From the NCBI GenBank assembly GCA_905250075.1, contig CAJNOP010000087.1, forward strand, positions 370,819 through 434,818: 64,000 nt of DNA. The letters are read 5' to 3'. Of the stretch, positions 24,508 to 36,020 are shown one piece after another. Below the pieces are notes generated by a model that worked only from the letters and a program-made list of their open reading frames with translations, was not told where the DNA came from and did not search any database. This DNA is from Rotaria sp. Silwood1 (Eukaryota; Rotifera; Eurotatoria; Philodinida; Philodinidae). Position 1 is the first letter of the stretch, and every line of letters begins with the position of its first letter. The translations under genes and the position numbers were made by a program.

Positions 24508-24795
24508 ATGCGCTCAAGCATCGTTTTTATGCTATTTCTGGCACTATTTATAATGGTTTTTATGAAAAGTAGCCATGCTCGTCAAATACCAATGACCGAT
24601 GATGATGACGATGATTTTCAAATATCTAATGCCAAGGCAAGAAATTTCTTGGACCTCACTGATGACTACGAAAAACGTGCTAATGGTAAATGTATTATAT
24701 GCAGCAAATTAACACATAGTCGATGCTGTGAACCAGACATATGCATAAAGAAGACCTTCCATAATGAATGCATGCGAGTTAAACCTGGTAAATGA
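24508..24795 (+). CDS. Secreted cysteine-rich peptide precursor with an amidation signal
   Basis: 95 codons, single exon. Residues 1-24 form a strong signal peptide (hydrophobic core IVFMLFLALFIMVF, cleavage likely after SHA). An acidic propeptide with six consecutive Asp follows, then a dibasic Lys-Arg at 56-57. The predicted mature peptide (58-95) has six cysteines spaced C-x2-C-x7-CC-x4-C-x8-C. The last residues are Pro-Gly-Lys before the TGA, the classic form from which carboxypeptidase and amidating enzyme give an amidated C-terminus. This layout is shared by neuropeptides, defensive peptides and venom-type peptides. The sequence alone does not tell which, and I recognise no named family. 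Three disulphides are likely. Confidence 0.75.
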   Translation: MRSSIVFMLFLALFIMVFMKSSHARQIPMTDDDDDDFQISNAKARNFLDLTDDYEKRANGKCIICSKLTHSRCCEPDICIKKTFHNECMRVKPGK

Positions 24796-25754
24796 TCCAC
24801 AGAAAGAATTACAGCATCAAATTGTTGCTCTTTGAACACAAACTGATTTTAAAATCTTTTATTGAACATCTCTAACCTACTTTTAGCCCTGCAATTAATT
24901 ATGAAACTCTTTATTATCTAAATACGTCTAAAGCTTTTTTTAACCGAACTATTTGCATTATTCAAATTATTAAAAATAAAAAACGTTCATTCTGAATTCA
25001 CTTGATTCTTAGCTCAAATTTTGTGTCGATGCAGTACACTTAGTTCTTATGATTGTCACATATGGTACTAGAGATGGCATTTTCAGTTTTCTTTCGAAAA
25101 ACGAAGTTATTCAGTGAGACGGATAATATGTTTATCAATTGAGACTCTAAGAGATACATAATTAACATTTTCAAATCATTTTCTTCTTGTTTCTTGAGTT
25201 ATCTCACTCATTCTTCGCATAAATCAGTCTCAAGATATTTTTTTCACTTTCTTTTATTCTAATTACTTGCTCTAATATCATCGATTAGTGTCATCTTAAA
25301 ACTTTGATAAAAATGTCTTCTCGATTATATCACATACATCTTATTATCACCACGAGACATCTTTAAAGGTAACTATCAGTTCCTTTTAGGTCCTAAATTT
25401 CTTTTTGTCATTTATCACTTTCAAGTGAAGCAAGATAAGATAAACAGCCTATACATCATACAAAAAAAACGATAGACGATGATTTTGCATGGAACTTTGG
25501 TGTTCAATCTTGCTTTTTACTTGTTCCTATTGTTTTTATCCCTTAGAAAAGCGCACTATTGATGAAGATAAACTGCACACCTATATTTATTGAATATCAA
25601 TAGTTCAATACGCATTTGTTTTTTGCTTTGTCTAAACTATCAGCCTAGGCAGAAGAGTAGACATTTGAAATTAAAAATGCAAGTGAGCTCCTTTTCAAGA
25701 TAGAATGCGCGTCGACATCTATCTATAACGTATTCACACATTTGAGAGATAATC
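24796..25754. other. Gene-free spacer
   Basis: 3' flank of the peptide gene, with AATAAA-like signal AAAATAAAAAACG near 24970, and the end of the haloperoxidase relic. Past 25755 no continuation of the haloperoxidase family's C-terminal catalytic half is readable. Confidence 0.5.
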
Positions 25755-26462
25755 CTAAGAGATTCCCTCTAGGGTTTTCAGAAAATCGCTTTCTAACGGG
25801 TAGCGCATGGCACCGAGAAAGCCTTGATTTGGATGGGTTGGATCGGCTTGACGATAGCCTGATTCCATTGTTAGTGTGCAGATTTTGCCTTGTTGACTAC
25901 CATCGGTTGCTCAATCGATCAGAATGAATGAAGCGATCCATTTACCAAAGAAAATTCCTTTTTTGATGTCGATCTATCTTGTATTATCACTGGCGATTCA
26001 TTGCAAATGAACTTTGAGAACAGCATCGAAGATTGGCCGTTGTTTCGGATACAAGTATGACAATGTCTGATAAGCAGATTCCATAATAGCTGCATCAACG
26101 ATAGAGCCTCGAGAAGCATTACGGAGTACGAGAATATCTTTCGATTTCCACATCGGTTTGAATGCTTGATTGAATGAAGTCAGTGATTCATACATTGCAC
26201 CGTAAATGATGGCAAAGGCTCGCGATATTGCTGTCGAGCCAATTTGATCAGACACCGGAGCTATACTACGATCATAATCATTGGCACAGGCTTGTAGAAT
26301 GACCATGTTTCAGACAAGAATTAAATCCATTGGTGTTGATTGTAATTCAGCAATCATCGAATCAGTTGGTTCTTCTAAGACTGTTCCACAATTGAAAACA
26401 GAACATTTCATCGTCAATACCATAGTTAAGAACAGTATGATCAATTTCATAGGGGAACCCAT
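25755..26462 (-). pseudogene. Vanadium-haloperoxidase/PAP2-like secreted protein, stop-riddled and truncated
   Basis: The minus-strand frame starts at ATG 26460-26462 with a signal peptide (PMKLIILFLTMVLTM). It keeps one frame for 236 codons, interrupted by TGA 26310-26312, TGA 25998-26000, TAG 25974-25976 and TGA 25911-25913, and ends at TAG 25755-25757. Family-like motifs: NMVILQACANDYDRSIAP then ISRAFAIIYGAMYESL; GIFFGKWIASFILID.ATDG (the usual Arg is replaced by a stop); GYRQADPTHPNQGFLG. The first stop sits where the family usually has Trp before Asn. The C-terminal half that would hold the vanadate/phosphate-binding histidines is missing. No frameshift is needed anywhere. The parent enzyme would be an extracellular haloperoxidase or phosphatase relative. 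The family call is from motif memory. Confidence 0.7.
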
Positions 26463-27706
26463 GTTTGATCGTCTGGTGATGGAGTGAATCAATGTTGCTC
26501 GTATTTATATATTTTATATTCAAAATATATCAGCAACTTTTGAAGGTCAGACTTCCTGACACAGAATGATTTGCTATTCATTTGAATACATAATTAAATC
26601 ACTTTATGACCCGCTTTATAGTCTCAAACTGGACACTTTGATGACAAGTGTTGGTCGATTCCAACCATATAGTGTTGATATTTATAACAAATGCATTGAT
26701 TTTTGAAATTACTTGACTCAGTCTACTCTTACAGTTAGTTTTCTGTTTCTTCCTTTTTAACAGGTGGATGTTAGAAGATTGAGAACATTTTCAACTCGAA
26801 CATGATCTAATCGAATTGTGCAAAGTTTGATTACGAAAAAGTCTAAACATTTCAGGACTTGACGATTCAAGCGAACTGATCACAGAAATGGGCATAATTG
26901 AACTATGGATAATTTTTCTATTGAAACAATCTATTTGACGATCAAGAAATATTATTCTACAAATGCAACAATCGTCCAGGTCCTGAAATGGACAGCGTAA
27001 GGATGTTTTCGTATTGCACTGTGTGGTACGTGGTGCTGTCATAAATATTTCTTCCTCTATTGGACGGTAAAGATGGGACTCGGTTCGCGTTTTTTCATAC
27101 CAAATCGAATCGAAATAAAAAAAACCACTCAAACACAATGGAGACTTTTCTGAACCTACTTAATATATTAGAACTAGCTCTTATAATGACATTGAAAATA
27201 GTAAAAAGAGATAAAAACAACGATATGAAAACTGCTTTTCTTCCTCAGCACCTCTACTATTGATATTTTTCCATTTTATTTTGCAACATATTTTATGCTC
27301 TTGTATCGATGTATGTGAAAATAGAGAGTCAAACCTTTGTTCATTTATTAATGCTTGGGCTTGATTAGACGAATTTCAAACCATCTAAAGAAAGAATCAC
27401 GTATAGAGCTATCAAAAAATATCTGAGAAACAATTTCATTTCTTTTATTCTATTCATATCTCAAAAGGTAAATAAGCTAGAATACTTTGGTGTTTGCCAC
27501 ATGATAGTTCATGGATTCTAGTATACATGTACAAAAGCTCAAGACAAACTACTAGTTTTTTAGGTTTTTATGGCGGAATAAATCATACCATGCCTTTTTC
27601 TTCATTGTTCCAAAATTACCTAATCAGTCATTTCCAGGATTAACTACCCTTTCATTTTAAACTAAAATTTACTTGTGACACAAAATTCGCAGGATATCAG
27701 TTTGAA

Positions 27707-27767
27707 TGTAGACGTGGGTATTGAAATGCAGTAACACAAGATCTCCACCAACCTACACACCAATACC
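27707..27767. repeat. Telomere-motif hairpin (degenerate)
   Basis: TGTAGACGTGGGTATTGAAA, a loop, then TCCACCAACCTACACACCAA. The outer GGTATTG / CAATACC arms pair exactly. Confidence 0.6.
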
Positions 27768-28600
27768 TTTCAATGACGTATCTCCAGTAATACTTTAAAT
27801 ATTAGAATGAAGGCCCACAGAGAAAACTTGAAAATACTATCGAGCTATTTTTGATCCTTGTTTGGTGAATTTATTTGTTAAACATCATGCTATACAGCTG
27901 AAAATTTTACCAACGTCGTGGCTCACTAGCTCCAACATGTTTTGAAAGTTTCATGAAATTTGGCTGTTCCTAGCCTGAGATCGATTTTTGAGGGAGGAGA
28001 CCTTAAATTAAGTTTTTGATTCTAATTCTTTTATATTAACATTTTCGTATTACTAATGCTGAGTAGACACCCCTCACTTTTTTTTCTTGTTTTCGCTTTC
28101 TCATGTACGTGAAAAGAAAATTATTCCCGTTCTCCCAGGACTCCACTGTCAATACTTTTTTCATTTGAGAGACCCTACATAAATACAGAACTAATACGAT
28201 TTTGTTTTATTTGAGAAGCTCGACAACTAGAAGTAAGTGACATATTATCAACGCACAGCTTTAATTTGTATTGGGTTTTGTTAGAAGAATACTTGAACAT
28301 GATCTATCTTTTATTGCACATATTTTAATTATCGTGATATTTCTCGAGCATTGGTCAGCATAAATAAATAGTTTTGTTGTAACTTTGTGTACCCGAATTC
28401 AGTTCTGCAGATATTTACATAGATATAATGCCATTTTTTCTCTGGGCGAAAAAAAAACTTTTCTTCTTAGAACGGATAAATTTATTCATGAGGTATACAT
28501 ACATATAGTCGTTGGAAACTATCATATTAATGTACCTTAGTAGACGATGACGTCGTGCACACTCATTCGATCGCGTTTCTATATTCTAAGTATCTCAGCG

Positions 28601-28760
28601 AGTGGATGTGGGCCTTTTGTAAATTCATATTCACATCAACCTCCACACTCACACCCATCCCTGATTTCTCGACCAACGACATAAGTGCCTCTGCAGCTAC
28701 AGCCACACTCTACCACTCTTCACACCTACACATTCACCCCGCACCCTCGATCCACACCCT
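28601..28760. repeat. C-rich telomere-like cluster
   Basis: A short G-rich arm (GAGTGGATGTGGGCC) is followed by two C-rich blocks (ACCTCCACACTCACACCCAT; ACCCCGCACCCTCGATCCAC). It looks like two overlapping hairpins that have lost one G-rich half. It ends about 100 bp before the second peptide gene, in its presumed promoter or 5' UTR. Confidence 0.6.
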
Positions 28761-28861
28761 ATGTTTGACGTCAAGTAACCTATCCATTGACGCTAACAAA
28801 CTGTTTATTTATATTTCTAGATTTTAAAGTTCAACGTGCGCAATTTAAGCAGAATCAAAGA

Positions 28862-29218
28862 ATGAGAATTAGTGGTATTTCAACAATATGCTTGCTACTT
28901 ATAATAATAGAAATGTCACAGTGTGCAGCTGTTAATGAACCTATTGAAAACCAAGTCATTGACAACAAAGAGTTGGAATTCGGATTAAAACAAATTATGG
29001 AATTGGCACAAAATGATGGAAAAACACTCGGAAGACATAAACGAGGACGGTGTTGCAACTTTTTAAGTACCAGATGCTGCTGTAGAATCGCTGGAACTGA
29101 GTGTCATCAATATGGCATTATTCATGGCAAAAATAAACCGTGTCAGTATCCTTATTTTTCGGAAACAGATATTGACGACAAAGACTGCGACGGATGTACA
29201 AGAGGTTGGAAGTGCTAA
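28862..29218 (+). CDS. Secreted cysteine-rich peptide precursor with a furin-type site
   Basis: 118 codons from ATG 28862. Residues 4-21 are a signal peptide (ISTICLLLIIIEMSQC). A propeptide rich in Glu, Asn and Asp follows and ends in GRHKR (57-61), a furin/dibasic site. The mature part (62-118) has ten cysteines: a CC pair, a CCC triplet, then single Cys at 81, 94, 109, 112 and 118, which is the last residue. The precursor plan is the same as that of the peptide gene 4 kb upstream on the same strand, but the cysteine pattern differs. It is a likely secreted signalling, defence or venom-type peptide, function unknown. An AG just before ATTTTAAAG (about 28822) could be a 3' splice site, so a 5' UTR exon is possible; the frame upstream of 28862 has no ATG. 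Confidence 0.75.
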   Translation: MRISGISTICLLLIIIEMSQCAAVNEPIENQVIDNKELEFGLKQIMELAQNDGKTLGRHKRGRCCNFLSTRCCCRIAGTECHQYGIIHGKNKPCQYPYFSETDIDDKDCDGCTRGWKC

Positions 29219-30081
29219 AGGCTATTCAGACATAGCACGACAAAAGACAATTAATTGTGCAAAATCTTATTAAATCTTAATCTCTAGATTTATTGAAAAG
29301 TGCTTTGAACTAAAATGTCTTTATGAATAGGTTCCCTCGCATGTGTTTAGTGACTTTTTGAGATGAACTCGTCTAACAATGTCGGATAAGGCTCTGCCAA
29401 AGGTTGTTAGAGTCCAAGCAACCACAATAGTGTCCAACTTGAAAGTTGAATTCAAGTATTCAACTATCAGTTCAACTATTGAAGCATTCAAGTTTTCTAT
29501 TAGTCAATCTCTGAAATGTCACCCGAATCACCTAACATCGACAGGTGTTGTCTGAAATGCTACTAGCATCAACTAACATGTTACAGGGTTCACTAGAATG
29601 CTGTCAGTATTACGTAAGATGGTACAAGCAGTACCTACTATTCGTCAGGCATCCTATAGGATGCTACAGATTTTGGTTGAGATGCGTCAGACATTATCTG
29701 GGATGCTACAAGAAGTATGTGAGAACTTTGAGTCATTGTGCAGCAGGAAGTAGGAATAACGGTGTACACAGAAATGTGAATAGATCGCGGCTTTTCAGAG
29801 GAAGCTTCGCGCCCTTACGTCGTGATACTGAAATAAAAAGTGTGTTAGGTGGGGAAAAGCGCTTCCCACTGAATATCCGCAGAACATTGAGAAGTTGAAA
29901 TTTGAATATTTGAACTAATAGTGATATGCTTTAATTCAAGTTTCAAGTCTTACATATATGGAAACATGATGCATATGTTAGAAGAGTATTGTCAGTCTTC
30001 TATATACAATTTCACGTTATTTGTCTTTTTCGCGGACAATAGTCATAGAAAAGCAGAAAATAGTTCTCCATTAGTTGTTTG
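29219..30081. other. Spacer with degenerate short repeats
   Basis: Between 29430 and 29720 the words CAACTAT/TTCAACTATTG and GATGCTACA/GGATGCTACAG recur irregularly, as in a decayed minisatellite. The 117-codon frame at 29545-29898 runs through them and is not supported as a gene. Confidence 0.5.
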
Positions 30082-32167
30082 TCAACAGGAGCTCTTATCA
30101 ATGGGAAATTTGAGTACACGATGATTATAATGATCAGCCACGTAAAGATTGCCATCGAGATCAAATGATACATCAGTCGGTAAATTAAATTGATCTAAGT
30201 TAGAACCTTGTCCACGACCACCGGCAATGACACTACCGGATTTGACTCCACGTAACCATCGTATGATTCGATGATTATAACTATCAGCTATATAGAGAGT
30301 TTCAAATTCATCGACAAATACACTTTCTGGCCCTTGCAGCTGATTCATACCACCACCACCACCAGATCCATCAGCAACAACAGATATTTGAGTTGCTCCA
30401 TACTCTAATTTTACCACTCGATGATTATCTCGATCAGTTACATAGAGAGATTGATTTCTATCAAGGAAAATTAGATATGGACGATTCAGTTTGGATATAA
30501 TTACTTGTCCAACAGTCTCATTTATCGGTAGCTTAATCACTTCACCTTTCGCTCTATCGGATATATAAAGAGATCCTTCATCATCTTGTGCCATACCGTG
30601 GGCATAAATATTACTTATAATTGTATCTCCAGATGAATTACCACGAAACCAACGTTGAACACGATTATTTTCAGCATCACCAATGTAAAGTGTTCCATTT
30701 TGGTTTAGAACAAAACCACGTGGACCATGTAATTGATTAGGAGCCCCTCCTCTACCATTTCCACCGGCAACTACTTGTCCACTCGATTCACCAGCATTCC
30801 ATTTTATAATACGATTATTAACATTATCCGAGACATAAATTGTTTGATTTTCATCAACAATGATGGCAGCAGGGTGATCCAATTGGTTACGATTCGATCC
30901 TGCACCATTACCACCAGCCACAACTTGACCTACTCGTTCCCATGTAGCTGTTTCACAAATGCCATCACCAGGTCTTGGCGGTGAAGATGTAGCTAAATAA
31001 GTCAACAGAATGAAGATACAATTGATTTATTCGGCTAAACAAGTTGGACAAAATCAAATGATCTTGTTTTCGAGTCTGAATTTCACTAGTTTCTACGAAT
31101 GTAAAAGTAAAAACTGATAAAAGTATACACAAAGTATTTAATCACGATGTGTTGTTAACTTCTAATGAATAATCCATCTAACTTTTATTCTTATCTCATA
31201 TTGACCTTCAAATTGAGGAAAGAAGCATCCTTTCTGAACAAGACATTATCGAGAATCTTACTAGAACGAGTAGTTGTAGTTAACGATATCATTGTTGTGA
31301 CTATCTCTGTAGTGATTGATAATGTCATCGGATCTGTTATCGGTGTTGTCGATATCGTTATTGCTACTGGCGATGACGTAGTTTTTATAATAGATGTGGT
31401 TGGTACTGATGTTGTCGATATAATGACTGTGTCTGTAGTGGCTGCTAATGTTTCAGATGTTTCCGATGCTACTATTGATGCTTTCGGTGGTGTAGTGGTT
31501 TCCGTTGTTGACGATACTGCCGTTGTGTTCGTTGTGGCTGCTAATGTTTCGATGGTTACTGTTGATATTGTGGTTAACATCGATGTTGGCACTAGTGTCG
31601 TTGATGTTCTCGTGTTACTAGTTGTTACCATTGTCGTTCTATTCGATATTGTAATTATTGTTGAGGCTAGTGTTGATGTAGTTGAGTTTACAGGTATCAC
31701 TATTGTCGGTCTAACTGTGGTTTCTATCGCTGTTGATGTTACTATATGCAGGTTTCGTTCAAGAATCATGTGTTCTTATTGACAAAACAAAATGAAACAG
31801 TTGATCTAATTAGATAGTTGAGAAATTCGAACATCTACAATTGTTGTCGTAGTATAATTCGTTAATGTATGATTTACTACGGATGTTTTTACTGGATTTC
31901 GTTTGACAGTAAATATGACAATACATGCGATAACAGCAGATAAAATAAACATACTCATGACAATTATTACTGTAGAACGAACAGGATTATGTCTGACGGT
32001 TCTCAGAAGTCTTGAAGGACCACTTGTTTTAACATGTACTGTAGATTTTTTTGTAGTTCGAGAGGATTTTTGTTGAAGAGCTCGCATACGAACTGGTTTA
32101 TTACCATGGTGATGATGCGATGTCTTCTTGTAAGACTCTCTTGAACGATGCTTAGTAGACCTTTGTC
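30082..32167 (-). CDS. Membrane-anchored NHL-repeat protein with a Thr-rich stalk (5' end incomplete)
   Basis: Three exon regions were read. 32167 down to about 31840 has a basic N-terminal segment and a transmembrane helix (STVIIVMSMFILSAVIACIV). About 31760-31262 is a long Thr/Ser/Val mucin-like stalk. 30992-30082 has about six NHL repeats (patterns IYVSDNVNNRIIKW, LYIGDAENNRVQRW, LYVADHYNHRVLKF) ending at a TGA. The junction 31262/30992 has GT-AG ends and matching phase; the junction between the first two was not resolved. A 3' splice site just outside 32167 shows that at least one upstream exon exists. NHL beta-propellers mediate protein or glycan contacts; here the topology places the propeller outside the cell. 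The build resembles the LamG gene at 15170: cytoplasmic basic tail, one helix, Thr linker, ectodomain. Confidence 0.8.
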
Positions 32168-33839
32168 CTACGTTTTTTTAATAAGAAATACACATCCTTA
32201 AAATGGATTACAAACACACAATTAGTCGAACATGATTAAAAAAAGTTGATAAAGATGTCTTTTGAAATATTACGAACAGAAAGGTGATATTCCCATTAGA
32301 TATCAATTAGTACTAAGGTTTCAATTCAAAAGAGACTATCGTACACAAATATCGCTACGTACAACTATAAGAAAACATTATTTTGTATTCTACTGAAATG
32401 ATTTACAACAATGATGCTACTTGTTTTAAATATATTCTTGATTTATGCAAATATCACATTCTCGATAGTTCTTCATTATCTGTTTGTCAGAATTATTCTT
32501 AACAAACATGATACCTCATCTGCTGAACTTTTATTCTGGCCAATACAGCTGAGTCCTGCATGTGTTTTACTTTTACCTTTCATCTTACGAAAATTTTGTC
32601 AACGATGACTGTAATGTGTTGCGTTTACTTTTGTTCCTAAATCTTATCTATGCATTTTTATATCTGTAATCATATTCAAGTGCTCCTTTTTTTTTATTCT
32701 ATGTGACAGAGAGATGATGATAAGACTCGTTTGCCTAATCACATATTGATTTTTACCTCGAATTAACTCGATAATATCAAATACAATGCTTAAGAACATG
32801 TTTGCTTGCATCAGATAACAGTGCATATGAATCATTTGACTTAAAAAAAAATTCGAAAAGATCAAGTATGGAATAAAAGAACGCGTCATCATCAAAGACA
32901 AAAAGAAATGAATATCATATATTCTCTTATCTCCTTTACAGGATTTCTTTTTCTTCTTTTCAAACTGAGATTATTTTTTATTGATGGACTTAATTTTGAT
33001 TGGCAACCTCGGGTTATGCTTCTATTTTATATGATGAAATTGAACATATAAAAGAGAAAAGTTCTGGCCGATAAAATGTTTTTCTTCTGATTAAGTATTA
33101 ACTTCTAACCAATTGAATATAGATCATGTTAGATAGAAGAGCATCATCGAATAGAGCGTATGAAGATGGGTCTAGGAGTCGTTGAAGATAGAAGCTATCG
33201 CCACAGTCACAGTCACACCAAACCCGCACACCCAAACTCAAGTTAGTGCTTGTAACTACTGTTTGAATAACTAGAGAACAAATCGTGATAGAGACTCCTG
33301 GTGGAAGTGAATGAAACAGATATGACCTACACCGACTTTTCAAATCTTCTCAAGTACAGCAGCCAGCCGAACTGCACATGATTTGTAACATAATGTTGTT
33401 GTATTTTTCATGAAAAACGTTTACTGCATTTTTATCAACTAAAATTAAAACACATAAGATGTACTGTACTCATCGAAATTTACATTGTCTACGACTCATT
33501 CAAAGTTATTTGGATCTTCTGCTCTTTTTCGTGCTCGATCGTATCCACTTTAGAAAAGAATCAAACAGTGCCATGGAGTACCTTATAAGAGATATTGACA
33601 TTTAATACTTTTTTTGTATCCTCCATAGATTTCAGCAAAAGCAAAACCAAAGAGATGAAAGAATAAAACACAGCGGCTGTTTATTAAAAAAAAGAGTGCT
33701 TTGCGTTCTTTTTCATGAAATGCTTGCTCGGCGGACGATAATATGGCTGTAGATGCATTACTCAAGTAAAAAGAAAGAAAGAAAGAAAATAAAAAGAATA
33801 AGTTACTTTTTTTCCTCCATTCGTCTTCATAGTATCATC
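32168..33839. other. Gene-free spacer
   Basis: It must hold the missing first exon of the NHL gene, but no candidate stood out. The frames at 32411, 32644, 33098 and 33583 have no recognisable features. Confidence 0.4.
33200..33240. repeat. C-rich telomere-like tract
   Basis: GCCACAGTCACAGTCACACC then AAACCCGCACACCCAAACTC. No convincing G-rich partner within 100 bp, so this is a half-copy. Confidence 0.5.
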
Positions 33840-34817
33840 ATGTGTCTCCTTCTTGGTTTTGTTATTGTCCTTTATGCCTCCTATTGTTTATATCGACATT
33901 TTTTTCCGACACCAAACATCAATTCCAATGGAAAATATGTTCTTATTAGTGGTTGTGATACTGGATTCGGTCATGAATTAGCTGTTGAACTTGATAAACA
34001 AGATTTCAACGTTCTTGCTGGTGTCTTGCTTCCCGATAATGTAATTTCTCTTAAAAACAAACTTTCATCAAAAGCTACTGTATTTTGTCTTGATATTACC
34101 AAACAAGAAGACATTGATGCTGCATTTGAATTAGTCAGCAAGAAAACGAAAATTCTTCATGCACTTGTGAACAATGCTGGCATTTCTATTTCGGGTTATA
34201 TTGATTGGACATCCATGGAAGCTATGCGTAAAATAATGGATGTGAATTATTTTGGACATGTTGCAATGACGAAAAAATTCTTACCGTTACTTATTGCAAA
34301 ACGTGATTCACGTGTTGTTAATATTTGTTCTGCGGCCGGCTATCTTGCAATAGCAAGTGTGTCAGCCTATAGCGCATCGAAATATGCTCTTGAATCGTTT
34401 TCTGATTGTCTTCGTCGTGAAATGATGCCATGGGGTTTACATGTTAGTATTATTGAACCAGCATTTATGAGAACAGGTATTAATCAAGGAGGTCCTAAAT
34501 CATTTTCAGAATTTTGGAATATGCTTTCAAGTGATGTTCAAGAGCGATGGGGAGAAGATTTTTTGAAAGCCAGATTTAGTGCAGTAAAAGCCAATGCTTT
34601 CTTGAAATATGCGGAAGATCCTATGAAAGTCGTGCGCGTTCTTCAGCATGCTGTTATGAATACGACACCTTGTATTCGTTATCGGCCTGGTTGGCAATCA
34701 AGTCTTATCTTTTTCCCACTTTCTACATTACCCGCTTGGATTGTTGATTGGCTTTTGGCTAGATTATTTAAATCAACTCATCTTCCTGCACATGTTAACA
34801 AACAACACAAAGATTAA
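33840..34817 (+). CDS. Short-chain dehydrogenase/reductase, SDR9C-like (retinol/steroid/hydroxybutyrate dehydrogenase group)
   Basis: 325 codons, single exon. An N-terminal helix (residues 2-18, LLLGFVIVLYASYCLY) anchors it in a membrane, probably the ER. The Rossmann cofactor loop SGCDTGFG is at 37-44, the NNAG motif at 111-114, Asn136 in DVNYFG, the catalytic Ser near 164, and Tyr177-x3-Lys181 in YSASKYALE. SGCDTGFG followed by ESFSDCLRREM and IIEPAFMRTGI is the signature of the SDR9C branch (11-cis-retinol dehydrogenase, 17-beta-HSD6, BDH1 relatives), which uses NAD(H) or NADP(H). The substrate cannot be told from sequence. All catalytic residues are present. The start at 33840 is chosen over an in-frame upstream ATG at 33753 because the upstream segment is a Lys/Arg/Ser-rich AT-repeat product; the longer form is not excluded. 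Confidence 0.93.
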   Translation: MCLLLGFVIVLYASYCLYRHFFPTPNINSNGKYVLISGCDTGFGHELAVELDKQDFNVLAGVLLPDNVISLKNKLSSKATVFCLDITKQEDIDAAFELVSKKTKILHALVNNAGISISGYIDWTSMEAMRKIMDVNYFGHVAMTKKFLPLLIAKRDSRVVNICSAAGYLAIASVSAYSASKYALESFSDCLRREMMPWGLHVSIIEPAFMRTGINQGGPKSFSEFWNMLSSDVQERWGEDFLKARFSAVKANAFLKYAEDPMKVVRVLQHAVMNTTPCIRYRPGWQSSLIFFPLSTLPAWIVDWLLARLFKSTHLPAHVNKQHKD

Positions 34818-35159
34818 AACTGATTTAGTCAATGGATTGAAAGACAATTTTCAATTATCAATAAAAATAATACACATTGTTTTTAACTTAATAAATGGAT
34901 ATTTAGACTAAAAAAAAACATGGATTTATTTAGAGAACACATTTTGATTTTCATTAATATACATATATTCAACATCAGTAAGAAGTGGAAATGATCTGGA
35001 GCATAGATGCATAGACGATTATTCCCAAATTTGTTCGAGTGAATAGCAATATCTATTGTTCAAACATGCAAACTCGTAACAGGCATTTTCAATTATAGTT
35101 TTTTCGATATTTCATGGAGAAATTTCAAAGTCATTGTTGACATGAAGAGTTCTCTTGAT

Positions 35160-35244
35160 GATGTGCGTGTATGTGTGACTTTGGATTTACATTTATGTGC
35201 CACTTTGGAAGGAAAAAATACATCCACACTCACACACTCATCCC
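35160..35244. repeat. Telomere-motif hairpin
   Basis: GATGTGCGTGTATGTGTGAC, a loop containing a second weak stem (ACTTTGGATTT ... CCACTTTGG), then ACATCCACACTCACACACTC. Confidence 0.65.
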
Positions 35245-35582
35245 TTTGCGGGAATTCAACAATTATTTTAGAATTTCTCAGTACAAGTTAGGGATTAGCA
35301 GGATTTTCATCATTAATGCATAGTGGCTTGTCCGTGTAATGCATAACCTCAGAGACCGGTGTTTTGAAGTGATCATTTTAAAAACTCATTATCGCCATCG
35401 TGTAGAGCATAGTCGAAAATACATGGGAACATATTTTGTTTAGTTAATAAGGACTTTCAAGTGCATCTGATAATTGATAATAGAGAGACCACTAATATAA
35501 AAGATAATTTCTGTATTTAGACCATTAGTTCACCTAACCCATATATTGAAACAGCTTGATATACACAAAGTTGACTAAGGGT

Positions 35583-35638
35583 ATGGGGTGTGGGTGTGCG
35601 TAGAAAGAGAAGACTAACACCGACATCCACACTCACCT
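35583..35638. repeat. Telomere-motif hairpin
   Basis: ATGGGGTGTGGGTGTGCGTA, a loop, then AACACCGACATCCACACTCA. Its C-rich half shares CCGACATCCACAC with the copy at 60693-60791. Confidence 0.7.
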
Positions 35639-35940
35639 AATGGAAGAGAAAATAGAACAGACATAGTATAATTGGTCGATGGCACAGAAAAAGCATAAAT
35701 TTTGAGTTGTAGCTGGAAGAATTATCATTTCTCTACTGTTGATATAATTAGTTTTTACTAATTAAAATCTAATAGTTTTCTATCTTAATCTAAAGAAAGA
35801 CTTTTAAGACACTTAATATCCATCTTTTACACTTGACTGACATATCTGATGGTTATTATAATCTTCTACAATCTAAAACAACTATATGTATTACTGCAAC
35901 TTTAAAGTTCCACGATTTTTCCACCGAACGATTTAGAGTT

Positions 35941-36020
35941 ATGGGTATGAATGTGGATGAATATGGGTAGGTCTGACTGCACATGCTACCTTCTTTCAAC
36001 TAAAACCCACACCTACACCC
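35941..36020. repeat. Telomere-motif hairpin
   Basis: ATGGGTATGAATGTGGATGA and ATATGGGTAGGT, a loop, then AAAACCCACACCTACACCCT. Confidence 0.65.

Larger units (their letters stand above)
26463..28861. other. Spacer with one unassigned frame and two hairpins
   Basis: A minus-strand frame of 115 codons at 26791-27138 contains seven Cys and runs on the same strand as the haloperoxidase relic. I do not recognise it and it lacks an ATG start, so it is noted only as a possible relic. The rest is AT-rich, with hairpins at 27707-27767 and 28601-28760. Confidence 0.4.

Noticed and set aside
25742..25927. Plus-strand 61-codon frame
   Set aside because: Antisense shadow of the haloperoxidase relic.
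1670..26312. TGA used as tryptophan (nuclear code change)
   Set aside because: TGA appears at Trp-like sites in decayed genes, but intact genes here end in TGA (the two peptide and thiol/cysteine-rich neighbours, the Lifeguard gene), so ordinary nonsense is simpler.
29545..29898. 117-codon frame rich in Tyr, Arg and Cys
   Set aside because: Runs through a decayed short repeat (GATGCTACA words); no domain, signal or splice sites.
31165..31782. 205-codon Val/Asp-rich plus-strand frame
   Set aside because: Antisense of the Thr-rich stalk exon of the NHL gene.
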